Shown here one piece after another: positions 7,251 to 14,894 of a stretch of 35,499 nt of DNA (positions are counted from its first letter, which is position 1; each line of letters begins with the position of its first letter). Below the pieces are notes generated by a model. That model saw only the letters and a program-made list of their open reading frames with translations, was not told where the DNA came from and made no database searches. The DNA is from Candidatus Krumholzibacteriia bacterium. GTDB taxonomy: Bacteria; Krumholzibacteriota; Krumholzibacteriia; JAJRXK01. The stretch covers positions 1 through 35,499 of the forward strand of contig DATFKK010000191.1 in the NCBI GenBank assembly GCA_035268685.1, written 5' to 3'. Both the position numbers and the translations under genes were made by a program.

Positions 7251-8810
7251 ATGCGAAACCTATTGCTGCTCGCTTTGATCGTTCCCGGGCTGGTCGCCCT
7301 CTCCTCCTGCTCCGACGACGACGACCCGACCTCTCCCGGCGAAGGAGGCGGGGGCGACGACACGACGGCGCCCACGCTGGTGTCCTTCAGCCCCGCCGAC
7401 GGGGCCACCGACGTCGAGCCCGACGCGATCGTCCGCGCGACCTTCAACGAAGCGCTCGATCCCGAGACGGTCGACGAGACGACCTTCGTCCTGCGCCAGG
7501 GCGCCGTTCCACTGAGCGGAACGGTGACCGTCGACGGGGCCGAGGTCACCTACGTGCCCGCCGTCGCCCTCGTTCGTGCCCGCTCGCACAACGTGCGCGT
7601 GACCACCGACATCACCGATCTCGCCGGCAACCCCATCGCCGAGTTGCAGACCTGGACCTTCGTCGTCCCGGAGGAGGCCGACGCCACCGCGCCCACCGTC
7701 ACCAGCTTCACGCCCGCCTCCGGGGCGACGGGCGTGGCCGCAGGGACGAACGTCGTCATTCAGTTCTCCGAGGCCATCGATCCGGCCAGCGTGACCTCGA
7801 CCAGCGTGCGCCTGCTGCGCGGGAGCCAAGCGGTGGGCGCGTCGCGCAGCACGTCGGGATCGACGGTGACTCTCGATCCGTCGTCGGACCTGGCCGGCGA
7901 GACGACCTACACCGTCCAGGTCGGCACCGGTGTGCGCGACCTCGCCGGCAACGCCCTCGCGACGGCGCGCACGTGGACGTTCACCACCGCCGACGCCACC
8001 GGTCCGACCGTGGTGTCGAACCAGCCCGTGGACACGTCGATCGGTTTCGACATCGACGACCGCGTGCTCGTCCGCTTCAGCGAGCCGGTCCGCCAGTCGT
8101 CGGTGAACAACTCGACCTTCGTGGTCCAGGCCGACACCTGGGTCGACGGGACCTTCGAAGCCGTGTTGCCGGGCAACTTCGAGTTCCAGTCCGACGACAC
8201 CGTCCTGTGGCGACCCCAGCGCGGCCGTCTGCAAGAATTCGAAACGGTCTACACCGTGCGACTGACCGACGGAATCCAGGACCTCGCCGGCAACCCGCTC
8301 GCGCCGGCCTCGTTCGTCTTCACGACCACCTTCCTCGACACCGACTACTGGTACCACGTCAAGAACGAACTGCGTGGCGACAGCTTCGCGCTGGGAGTCT
8401 TCACCGACACCTACGTCGCCGTGCTCTACCCGACCTCGTCGGACTTCTCGAGCACCTACTGGTACGGCTTCCCCGCGTTCGGGAGCTGGCGGCTGCGCAA
8501 CAATTTCCTGGGCGACGGCCACTCGCTCGAGGGGTGGGACGGATCCCGGTTGGCGGACATGCAGCCCACCGGGGACTTCACGGGCCAGTACTGGAGCTTC
8601 GAGTTCGTGAGCGGCCGGACCTCGCTGCCGACCCCGCCGCAGAACGGCGAGAGCCCGGTGGCCTACCGCTTGCGCACGCAGTTCCAGGGCAGCGATCGGT
8701 CCCTGAGCGCGCGGCTCGAGAACGGCAACTACGTCACGCGGATGGAAGACGACTCCAACTACGTGGGCAGCTGGTGGTACCTGGAAAACCGGGGCCGCCG
8801 GTCGAAGTGA
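7251..8810 (+). CDS. Lipoprotein with three SbsA-type Ig-like domains
   Basis: A 519-residue exported lipoprotein: signal peptide and lipobox LSSC with Cys20, then an acidic/glycine-rich linker. Three 'Big_5/SbsA_Ig-like' domains follow, each with the signature P-x-[VT]-S-x-x-P-x-[DS]-G at its start and DLAGNPI / DLAGNAL / DLAGNPL followed by W-T-F-T or FVFTT at its end (about residues 42-140, 145-240 and 245-360). The C-terminal 160 residues are rich in Tyr/Trp and repeat a pattern (YHVKNELRGDSFALGVF, WRLRNNFLGDGHSLEGW, YRLRTQFQGSDRSLSARL) suggestive of a ricin-type beta-trefoil. A binding or structural surface role is likely; ligand unknown. Confidence 0.85.
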   Translation: MRNLLLLALIVPGLVALSSCSDDDDPTSPGEGGGGDDTTAPTLVSFSPADGATDVEPDAIVRATFNEALDPETVDETTFVLRQGAVPLSGTVTVDGAEVTYVPAVALVRARSHNVRVTTDITDLAGNPIAELQTWTFVVPEEADATAPTVTSFTPASGATGVAAGTNVVIQFSEAIDPASVTSTSVRLLRGSQAVGASRSTSGSTVTLDPSSDLAGETTYTVQVGTGVRDLAGNALATARTWTFTTADATGPTVVSNQPVDTSIGFDIDDRVLVRFSEPVRQSSVNNSTFVVQADTWVDGTFEAVLPGNFEFQSDDTVLWRPQRGRLQEFETVYTVRLTDGIQDLAGNPLAPASFVFTTTFLDTDYWYHVKNELRGDSFALGVFTDTYVAVLYPTSSDFSSTYWYGFPAFGSWRLRNNFLGDGHSLEGWDGSRLADMQPTGDFTGQYWSFEFVSGRTSLPTPPQNGESPVAYRLRTQFQGSDRSLSARLENGNYVTRMEDDSNYVGSWWYLENRGRRSK

Positions 8811-8828
8811 CGTCGTGACGTGCGAGCG

Positions 8829-8867
8829 TCACGGCCGGATGGAGCGGGTGGTGGGGATCGATTCACC
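8829..8867 (+). repeat. 39-bp imperfect repeat, copy 2
   Basis: Second copy of the sequence at 3391-3429, 33/39 identical. Here it lies 18 bases past the lipoprotein stop. A GGGGATC / GATCCCC inverted repeat starts inside it and ends just beyond. Confidence 0.6.
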
Positions 8868-8981
8868 TGATCCCCGTCCGGGCTCACGGGCGGCGCGTCC
8901 GCCACGGTCTCTGGCACGGTCGACCCACGAGCTTTCCATGGCTGCCGGCGTTGCCTGTCGAGCCGGCGGCGTGCGAAGACA

Positions 8982-9108
8982 TTCGAAAAGGCTGGGTTCA
9001 GGGTTGTCAGTCGGCTGGGGCTGACAAAGGGAAACGTCAGCCTCTGGGGGCTGACATTCGCCGTTGTCATCCGTTGGCGGCTGACAACCCGAAATCCGGC
9101 TTTTCGAA
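8982..9108. repeat. Nested dyad: three 24-bp palindromes at 30-bp intervals inside a 9-bp inverted repeat
   Basis: Palindromes with consensus TTGTCAGCC-N6-GGCTGACAA occupy 9004-9027, 9034-9057 and 9064-9087. Each departs from perfect symmetry at one position. Six-base separators make the period exactly 30 bp. The set is bracketed by TTCGAAAAG (8982-8990) and CTTTTCGAA (9100-9108), with 13 and 12 bases between bracket and array. The centre of the middle palindrome (9045.5) is also the centre of the whole structure. It could be an operator array, a transcription terminator cluster for the converging genes, or fused ends of an IS21-like element. Confidence 0.8.
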
Positions 9109-9179
9109 GAACGAATTCACCGCCCGACAACACGCGGCGACACCGCACGGCAGCGATCGACACGCGTGGATCCAGCAGA

Positions 9180-9800
9180 TCAGCCGGCCAGCACGGGCAG
9201 CACGATCCGCGTCCAGTCCTCCCACGCGCCGTCCTGCGGGGCGTGCAGCGGATCGAGCTCGCGGCGGTCCAACCACTGCACCCGGTAGGGCTCGGCCTGG
9301 GCGGTCACCTTCTCGGCGATCTCCCCGGCGTCGAGTCCGGTGGCGTCGAGTGACACGGTGAAGAACACGCCCACGTGGACGCTGCTCACGTCCTCGGCCT
9401 CGCTGTTGATGCATCCGCGCTCGACGAGGGCGTCGGGCGCGACGGTGAAACCGGTCTCTTCCTCGAGTTCGCGCAGGCCGGCGGCGTGCAGCAACCCACC
9501 GGGCGCGTCGGAGCGGTCCATGGGCTCGATGTGTCCCCCGAAGCCGACCGTCCACAGACCGCCCAGCCGCGTCTCGCTGTGCTTCGCCTGCCGCTGGTAG
9601 GCGAGCACGCGGTCGCCGAGGGTGAGCGCGACGTAGGGGATCAACTGCTTGAAGTGCGAGCAGCGTTCCATGTAGTCGCGCTCGGCGAAGAAGCCGTGGC
9701 GGTCGACCACGTCGAGGTCGATGGTGTCGAGCGGCAGGAAGCCCTGCGGCGACAGCCCCGGGAACAGCAGCTTGCGATCGATCACGAGGACGAACTTCAT
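9180..9800 (-). CDS. NUDIX-family hydrolase
   Basis: A 206-residue protein. The NUDIX helix is visible as GLRELEEETGF, matching R-E-U-x-E-E-x-G-U; the preceding GGHIEP segment carries the glycine and probably the first glutamate, separated by an insertion compared with the strict 23-residue box. Members hydrolyse nucleoside diphosphates linked to another moiety. The long N-terminal region (about 60 residues before the domain, starting MKFVLVIDRKLLFPG) is shared with predicted phosphoesterase-like NUDIX proteins, but I cannot name the substrate. The ATG at 9800 overlaps the upstream epimerase stop by 4 bases (ATGA), so the two are translationally coupled and a sugar-nucleotide substrate is plausible. 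Confidence 0.82.
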   Translation of the reverse strand: MKFVLVIDRKLLFPGLSPQGFLPLDTIDLDVVDRHGFFAERDYMERCSHFKQLIPYVALTLGDRVLAYQRQAKHSETRLGGLWTVGFGGHIEPMDRSDAPGGLLHAAGLRELEEETGFTVAPDALVERGCINSEAEDVSSVHVGVFFTVSLDATGLDAGEIAEKVTAQAEPYRVQWLDRRELDPLHAPQDGAWEDWTRIVLPVLAG

Positions 9801-10813
9801 CCGATCTCTCCCGGCGTCCAGTAGTGCTCGCGGTTCTGGCGGTAGAACTCGACCGTTCTCGCCAGGCCGTCCTCCATCTCGACCTCGGGCTGCCATCCCG
9901 TGGCCCGCGTGAACTTCGAGTAGTCGGCCACGTAGTCGCCCGTCTCGATCGCCTTGCGGTCGTCGGGCCAGGGCGCGAGCTCGAGCGATCCGCTCTGCGC
10001 GTACTCGATCACCATCTCCGTGGCCTCGCGCAGCGTGCGCGGTTTGCCGCTGCCCAGGTTGAAGGCTTCGCCGTTGCAGGTGTCGGGGTTCGCGCCGGCC
10101 AGCAGGAAGGCCCGCACGGCGTCGTCCACGTAGTTGTAGTCGCGCTTCTGGCTGCCGTCGCCGTAGAGCTTGATGGTCTGGCCGTCCATGGCCAGGCGGA
10201 TGAACCAGTTCAGGATGCCGTACTTGGCGTGGCGCATCTGGTGACGCGGGCCGTAGCAGTTGTTCACGCGCAGGCTGCAGAAGGGCATCTGGTAGGCGCG
10301 GTTGTAGACGAAGCCGTATCCCTCGGCCGCGACCTTGTTCACGCCGTAGATGTCGGTGGGCTGCATGCGGTGCGACTCGTCGACCGGCACGTGCTCGAGC
10401 ACCCCGTACTGGCCGCGCGTGCCGGCGTAGATCACGTAGCACTCGGGATTGTGCCGGCGCACGGCCTCGTACACCACCATGTTGCCGCGGCAGTTGACGT
10501 CGATGTCCCAGAAGGGATCGGTCATCGAATCGACGTGGCTGGTCTGCATGCCGATGTGGAACAGGAGGTCCTGTCCCTTCACCAGGTGATCCATGGCGTC
10601 GGCATCGCGGATGTCGCAGACGTTCACGCGCACGCGGTCGCGCACCGGCGCCAGATTGTGGTCGTTGGCGCCGAACATGTGGAAGTGGTTGTCGACCACG
10701 GTGACGTCGCAGCCGAGTTCGACGAGCTCGATGGCCAGGCTGCTGCCGAGGCAGCCGAGCCCACCGGTGACGAGGGCACGCTTGCCGGCGTAGGCGTCGC
10801 GGAGGTCGGTCAT
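9797..10813 (-). CDS. NAD-dependent sugar-nucleotide epimerase/dehydratase (extended SDR)
   Basis: A 338-residue extended short-chain dehydrogenase. The N-terminal Rossmann motif is TGGLGCLGSS (G-x-x-G-x-x-G), an acidic residue ends beta-2 (VVDN), and the catalytic pair is in DIYGVNK (Y-x-x-x-K). The substrate-binding half contains RVNNCYGPRH and RDYNYVDDAVRAFLLA, standard for UDP- or CDP-sugar 4-epimerase/dehydratase relatives. The exact sugar cannot be read from sequence. It probably supplies surface polysaccharide precursors. A TAGACT hexamer about 75 bases upstream (minus strand) is a possible -10. It is the first gene of a two-gene unit with the NUDIX hydrolase. Confidence 0.88.
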   Translation of the reverse strand: MTDLRDAYAGKRALVTGGLGCLGSSLAIELVELGCDVTVVDNHFHMFGANDHNLAPVRDRVRVNVCDIRDADAMDHLVKGQDLLFHIGMQTSHVDSMTDPFWDIDVNCRGNMVVYEAVRRHNPECYVIYAGTRGQYGVLEHVPVDESHRMQPTDIYGVNKVAAEGYGFVYNRAYQMPFCSLRVNNCYGPRHQMRHAKYGILNWFIRLAMDGQTIKLYGDGSQKRDYNYVDDAVRAFLLAGANPDTCNGEAFNLGSGKPRTLREATEMVIEYAQSGSLELAPWPDDRKAIETGDYVADYSKFTRATGWQPEVEMEDGLARTVEFYRQNREHYWTPGEIG

Positions 10814-10979
10814 GGTGCTGGATCCAGGGTTCGGGGGCGAGACGGAACGAGGGCGCGGCGGCCCGGAGGCGCCACGGTCCGGGGAGTCTAGCGGTCGGGC
10901 GACCATGTGGCCACCGGTGCCCTCGTCGCCGCGGCCGAGCCGTGGTAGGGTGCCGCCGACCCGCAGCCGTGGAGCCACC

Positions 10980-11411
10980 ATGAGGATCCAGGAGACCGAC
11001 GACCGCCTGCTGATCTCCCTCTCCCGCGGAGAAGACGTCCCGGCGTCGATCACGCGCGCCCTCGTCGAGCGCGAGGTCGGCCACGCGTGGATCCAGGCCA
11101 TCGGTGCGATCGAGCAGGTGACGATCGGCGCCTACGACCTCGAGCGCCGCGAGTACCTGCGCGAGGAACTCCAGGGAGGCTGGGAGGTGCTGTCGATCAA
11201 CGGCAACTTCGGCTGGGCCGACGGCGAGCCCGTCCTGCACGCCCACGCCATGCTCAGCGACCTGCAGAACCACGTGCGCGGGGGACACCTGTTCGCGGCG
11301 AAGGTCCACGTCACCCTCGAGGTCGTGGCCTTCACCGGCGCCGCCCGCCTCGAGCGCGGCTACGAGGACGCGGTCGGCCTGAAGACCTGGGAACTCCCCC
11401 ACGAGGCCTGA
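10980..11411 (+). CDS. PPC-domain (DUF296) protein
   Basis: A 143-residue single-domain protein of the PPC/DUF296 family, named after plant AT-hook proteins but common and stand-alone in bacteria. Visible hallmarks are the LSRGEDVPASI start, AIGAIEQVTIGAYD, GNFGWADGEPVLHAHAMLSD with the conserved His-x-His, GGHLFAAKVHVTLEVV and the closing hydrophobic strand. Bacterial members form trimers and may bind metal through the histidines; DNA binding has not been shown for most. GGAG lies 8 bases before the ATG. The stop codon shares one base with the next start, so it is co-translated with a cysteine-rich YkgJ-like protein, which supports a metal-linked role. Confidence 0.88.
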   Translation: MRIQETDDRLLISLSRGEDVPASITRALVEREVGHAWIQAIGAIEQVTIGAYDLERREYLREELQGGWEVLSINGNFGWADGEPVLHAHAMLSDLQNHVRGGHLFAAKVHVTLEVVAFTGAARLERGYEDAVGLKTWELPHEA

Positions 11412-12019
11412 TGTTCACGCCCGACCAGATCGAAGAACTGCTCGCCACCCTGCACGCCCCGGTCACCGACTTCGACTGCGGCACCCTTTGCGCACCCGAC
11501 AACGACGACGTGCCGATCTGCTGCGACCGCGACCGCGTGGTGCCGGTGCTGTTCCGGAGCGAGTACTCCCTGCTGCGCGAACGCAGCGACCTGTGGCGGC
11601 CCTTCCGCGCGCGCACCGAACAGCAGAAGACCCTGCGCGAGGACATGCGCGCCTGCGACCGCCTGTGCGAGTGCAAGGGCGTGGCCCACTGCGAGCGCGA
11701 CAACCGCTCGCTGGCCTGCCGCACCTTCCCCTTCGAACCCTACCTCGACCACGACGGACAGCTCGCCGGCCTGGTCTGGAACTACGATTTCGAGGGGATC
11801 TGTCCACTGGTCGCCGCGAAGTACGCCATCCGCGCCGACTACATCGACCAGTGCCTGCGCATGTGGGACCAGGCCTTCGCGTGGAGCGAGCACGAGTGGG
11901 AGTTCCACTTCGGACACTCCGAGTCGCTGCGCCGCAGCTTCGGACAGAAGCGGCGGCCGATTCCGGTGTTCACACGCGACGGGATCGTGGAGATGCCCAC
12001 CCGGCGCGAAGCCGGCTAG
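11411..12019 (+). CDS. Cysteine-rich YkgJ-like (putative Fe/Zn-chelating) protein
   Basis: A 202-residue cytoplasmic protein with many cysteines. Cys23, Cys27 and the pair Cys37-Cys38 are near the N-terminus; a cluster C-x3-C-x-C follows, then a CRTFPFEPY segment, the signature of YkgJ-like proteins (often annotated 'zinc/iron-chelating domain'), and an isolated Cys in EGICPL. The reaction, if any, is unknown; a role in metal or Fe-S chemistry is assumed from the family. It overlaps the PPC-domain gene by one base. Its last codons run into a convergent fragment of a duplicated cytochrome-like 3' end. Confidence 0.78.
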   Translation: MFTPDQIEELLATLHAPVTDFDCGTLCAPDNDDVPICCDRDRVVPVLFRSEYSLLRERSDLWRPFRARTEQQKTLREDMRACDRLCECKGVAHCERDNRSLACRTFPFEPYLDHDGQLAGLVWNYDFEGICPLVAAKYAIRADYIDQCLRMWDQAFAWSEHEWEFHFGHSESLRRSFGQKRRPIPVFTRDGIVEMPTRREAG

Positions 12020-12066
12020 TCGTCGCCGAACAGCGCCTTCATGGCGCCCCAGGTGGCTGTGTCGGC
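12016..12066 (-). pseudogene. Orphan 3' end encoding the C-terminal motif TATWGAMKALFGDD
   Basis: On the minus strand these codons read ADTATWGAMKALFGDD-stop, nearly the same as the end of the tetraheme cytochrome (ESTWSLMKALFGAE-stop). Twenty consecutive bases are identical between 12024-12043 and 12139-12158, an offset of 115 bases. Upstream in frame there is a TGA within about 30 codons and no start, so this is a leftover gene end. It overlaps the stop codon of the convergent YkgJ-like gene. Confidence 0.65.
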
Positions 12067-12078
12067 CAGGACGACGAA

Positions 12079-12102
12079 GCGGCGGGACCTCCGCCCCGCC
12101 GC
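12079..12102 (-). terminator. GC hairpin downstream of the cytochrome gene
   Basis: Perfect 8-bp arms GCGGCGGG (12079-12086) and CCCGCCGC (12095-12102) around an 8-base loop, 29 bases past the cytochrome stop. No T-run follows, so it may be a pause or processing structure rather than an efficient intrinsic terminator. It separates the two copies of the C-terminal motif. Confidence 0.5.
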
Positions 12103-12130
12103 TCACCGGATCTCGCGGTTGCGATGCGAT

Positions 12131-12697
12131 CTACTCCGCGCCGAACAGCGCCTTCATGAGGCTCCAGGTCGACTCGTCGGTGTCGACGATGCCGTCGCAA
12201 TCGCTGTCGGCCGCGTCGTAGGCGCCGTCGCCGTCGTTGTCCAGACCCTGGCCGTCGCCGTCCCAGTCCTCACCGCCGTTGGTCGGATCGAGACGGCAGG
12301 TGTTCACCACGCTGCTGCGACCCTCGGTGTAGAAGAACGGCAGGACGTTCTCGCCCTCGCTCGTGCCGATGACACCGGTGTGGCACGGTCCGCAGAAGCT
12401 GTCACCGTGCACGGTGGCCAGACCCGCGACCTCGTGACAGCCATTGCACGAGTACTCGGCGTAGTTCGCGCTCTCGTTCGTGCGGAGCGGATCGGAAACA
12501 CTGGCCGCGTGGCAGTCCTGACAACTGTTGATGTTGTCGATGTGCAGCGAATGCAGCGACGGGGAACCGTCGCGGAATCCGCTGTGACAAGTAAGACATT
12601 CGTCGACCGCCCCCCAACCGAAGGCCGACTCGGCGCCGATGCCGACGAACGACATCGCCACGAAGAGAACGAAGAGGTTTCGGGCGCATTGCTTCAC
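12131..12697 (-). CDS. Exported tetraheme c-type cytochrome with calcium-binding-like tail
   Basis: A 188-residue protein with a signal peptide (about residues 1-27, cut near ESAFG). Four CxxCH heme sites are at Cys34 (CLTCH), Cys59 (CQDCH), Cys84 (CNGCH) and Cys102 (CGPCH). Additional histidines (for example in LHSLHID and TVHGDS) could serve as distal ligands. Residues 144-178 are Asp/Gly-rich (DWDGDGQ, DNDGDG, DSDCDGIVDTD), resembling thrombospondin type-3 or dockerin calcium loops. The protein ends with STWSLMKALFGAE. A periplasmic or surface electron-transfer role is likely; no partner oxidoreductase is adjacent. The start is GTG; upstream ATGGGGTGA runs out of frame, leaving GTG as the best choice. 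Confidence 0.88.
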   Translation of the reverse strand: MKQCARNLFVLFVAMSFVGIGAESAFGWGAVDECLTCHSGFRDGSPSLHSLHIDNINSCQDCHAASVSDPLRTNESANYAEYSCNGCHEVAGLATVHGDSFCGPCHTGVIGTSEGENVLPFFYTEGRSSVVNTCRLDPTNGGEDWDGDGQGLDNDGDGAYDAADSDCDGIVDTDESTWSLMKALFGAE

Positions 12698-12924
12698 GAT
12701 GGATCACCCCATGAGCAGGAGGAAGTGTCGATCCACGCTCCCGGGGACCGGGCGTACGTATCTCGGACTCGTTTCGAAGCTATCACATCCACGCGCGAGC
12801 TCCCGGAACGATGTCTGTGAAAGTGTGATCCCGTCCCCGATAGTGGAGTTCCGCACGTTATCCTGGCGAACCCCCGTTCTCGCTCCCGACCCATCCCTGC
12901 CCGATCGCACGGAGGTGACCCACC
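12698..12924. promoter_or_regulatory. Divergent promoter region, cytochrome / acyl-CoA synthetase
   Basis: The two genes diverge across 227 bases. TGTGA- and TCACA-like half-sites occur (ATCACAT near 12782 and GTGAAAGTGTGAT near 12816), which could be Crp/Fnr-family half-sites but are not spaced as a normal dyad. GGAGGTGA at 12911-12918 is a strong ribosome-binding site for the synthetase. Confidence 0.4.
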
Positions 12925-14874
12925 GTGTCGGACTCCGACATCGAACTCACCGGTTCCCAGAAGTCCACCATCGACAGCTTGCTGAAGGGAGAAGCACCCA
13001 TCGCGCCGCCCGACTGGCTGAAGGCCCGCAGCGTGGTCGACCACGCCAGCGAGGTGCGCCGCGCCGAATCCGACCCCGACACCTTCTGGGCGGAGAAGGC
13101 CGACGCGCTCCACTGGGAGACCAAGTGGAACGAAGTGCTGCGCTTCGACCCTCCGCACCACCAGTGGTTCGTGGGTGGACGTCTGAACGCCACCGTGAGC
13201 TGCATCGACCGCCACGTGTACTCCGACCGGCGCAACAAGGCGGCGCTGATCTGGGTGAGCGAGGACGGCGACGAGCGCACCTATACCTACAATCGCCTGT
13301 ACCGCGAGGTGAATCGCTTCGCGAACGCCCTGCGCGGCCTCGGGGTGGGACGCGGCGACCGCGTGATCCTGTACATGCCCCTGGTCCCGGAAGGGATCAT
13401 CACCATGTTGGCGTGCGCACGCATCGGCGCGATCCACTCGGTGGTCTACGCGGGCATGGGCACGCAGGCGCTCAAGGCGCGAATCCAGGACGCCGGCGCC
13501 AAGGTCGTGGTGTGCAGCGACGCGACGTTCCGGCGGGGCAAGGCGATTCCCCTGAAGCCCGCCGTCGACGAGGCCGTCCGCGACCTCACCGAGGTCGAGC
13601 ACGTGATCGTGCACCGGCGCGGCAGCAAACCCGGCGACGAAGAGGTGGAGTTCGAGAGCGAGCGCGAACACGACTGGTACGACGTCCAGGGACCGCACGC
13701 GATCCACTGCCCGCCCGAGATCGTCGACAGCGAGCACCCGCTGTTCGTCCTCTACACGAGCGGCACCACCGGGAAGCCGAAGGGCGTCGTGCACGCCACC
13801 GGCGGCTATCTCACCGGCGTGAACTACCTGAGCCGCGCCTACTACCAGATCGAGGACCGCGACATCTACTGGAGCACCAGCGACATCGGCTGGATCGTGG
13901 GCCACAGCTTCATCGTGTACGGTCCGCTGTCGGTCGGGGCCACGGTGCTCGTGCGCGAGGGCGTGCCCGACTACCCGAACCCCGACGTCACCTGGGAGTT
14001 GTGCGAGCGCTTCGGCGTGAACCTCATGTTCACCGCGCCCACCGCGCTGCGCATGTGGATGAGCCACGGGGCCGAGGCGGTCGACAAGTACGATCTCACG
14101 CGCCTGCGGCTGGTCGCGTGCGCCGGCGAGCCGCTGAATCCCGAGGCGCATCGCTGGGCGCAGGAACACCTCGTGGGCCAGAGCGACGGCATGGTCGTCG
14201 ACAACTGGTGGCAGACCGAGATCGCTGCCCCCGTGCTCGGCACCCTGCCGAGCTTCGAGGCCCGCCTGGGCAAGGTCGGCAAGCCCATGCCCGGCGTGGC
14301 CGCGGACGTGGTCGACCGCGAGGGCAACCCCACACCCGCCAACGAGGGCGGCCGCCTCGTGATCCGGCGCCCGCTTCCCTACATGCTGCGAACGGTCTGG
14401 AACGACGACGATCGCTACCGGGAGTACTGGAACCAGATCACCGTGGACGGACAGCCGGTGTACACCGCCGGCGACGTCGCCGTGCACGACGAGGACGGCT
14501 GGTTCGCGGTGCTCGGCCGGATGGACGACGTGATGAACGTCGCCGGCCACCGCATCGGCACGGCCGACGTCGAAGGCTCCCTGCTGCGCCATCCGTCCGT
14601 GGCCGAGAGCGCCGTCGTGGGCCTTCCCGACGAGGTGAAGGGCGAACGGATCAAGGCCTTCGTCGTGCTCGAGGCCGATGCCTCCTCGGGTGCCGGTCTG
14701 CTGGGATCGCTGCGCGACCACGTCCGCGAGGACCTCGGACCGATCGCCACGCCGAGCGAGATCGAGATCCGCGACTCGTTGCCGAAGACGCGGTCGGGCA
14801 AGATCGTGCGGCGCCTGCTGCGGGCCGAGTCGCTGGGCGAGGATCCGGGAGACCTGAGCACGCTCGCGGACTGA
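12925..14874 (+). CDS. AMP-forming acetyl-/acyl-CoA synthetase
   Basis: A 649-residue adenylate-forming enzyme that would activate acetate or another short acid with ATP and CoA. An Acs-type N-terminus (WFVGGRLNATVSCIDRH), the AMP-binding loop YTSGTTGKPKGVVH (277-290), DNWWQTE, the hinge region GRMDDVMNVAGHRIGT and the C-terminal catalytic lysine in LPKTRSGKIVRRLLR are all visible. In acetyl-CoA synthetase the WWQTE motif is followed by TGG; here it is IAAPVLG, and HSVVYAGMGTQAL replaces the usual HSVVFGGFSPEAL. The acid may therefore be something other than acetate. The GTG start has an excellent Shine-Dalgarno 6 bases before it. A hairpin terminator follows. Confidence 0.88.
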   Translation: MSDSDIELTGSQKSTIDSLLKGEAPIAPPDWLKARSVVDHASEVRRAESDPDTFWAEKADALHWETKWNEVLRFDPPHHQWFVGGRLNATVSCIDRHVYSDRRNKAALIWVSEDGDERTYTYNRLYREVNRFANALRGLGVGRGDRVILYMPLVPEGIITMLACARIGAIHSVVYAGMGTQALKARIQDAGAKVVVCSDATFRRGKAIPLKPAVDEAVRDLTEVEHVIVHRRGSKPGDEEVEFESEREHDWYDVQGPHAIHCPPEIVDSEHPLFVLYTSGTTGKPKGVVHATGGYLTGVNYLSRAYYQIEDRDIYWSTSDIGWIVGHSFIVYGPLSVGATVLVREGVPDYPNPDVTWELCERFGVNLMFTAPTALRMWMSHGAEAVDKYDLTRLRLVACAGEPLNPEAHRWAQEHLVGQSDGMVVDNWWQTEIAAPVLGTLPSFEARLGKVGKPMPGVAADVVDREGNPTPANEGGRLVIRRPLPYMLRTVWNDDDRYREYWNQITVDGQPVYTAGDVAVHDEDGWFAVLGRMDDVMNVAGHRIGTADVEGSLLRHPSVAESAVVGLPDEVKGERIKAFVVLEADASSGAGLLGSLRDHVREDLGPIATPSEIEIRDSLPKTRSGKIVRRLLRAESLGEDPGDLSTLAD

Positions 14875-14894
14875 TCCGGCCTCGCGGACCGCTC

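Larger units (their letters stand above)
8811..9179. other. Gene-free region between converging genes
   Basis: This 369-base region holds the second copy of the 39-bp repeat and the three-palindrome array described separately. No credible protein is encoded on either strand. It lies between the 3' ends of the lipoprotein and NUDIX genes. Confidence 0.7.

Noticed and set aside
9004-9087. Palindrome array as a CRISPR array
   Set aside because: Separators are only six bases and no cas genes are present.
8759-9163. Minus-strand open frame over the palindrome array
   Set aside because: Its repeated translation (SPQRLT, SPSRLT) simply mirrors the 30-bp DNA period; no start signal or protein family.
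12782-12830. Crp-type operator
   Set aside because: Half-sites are present but too far apart and not in a proper dyad.
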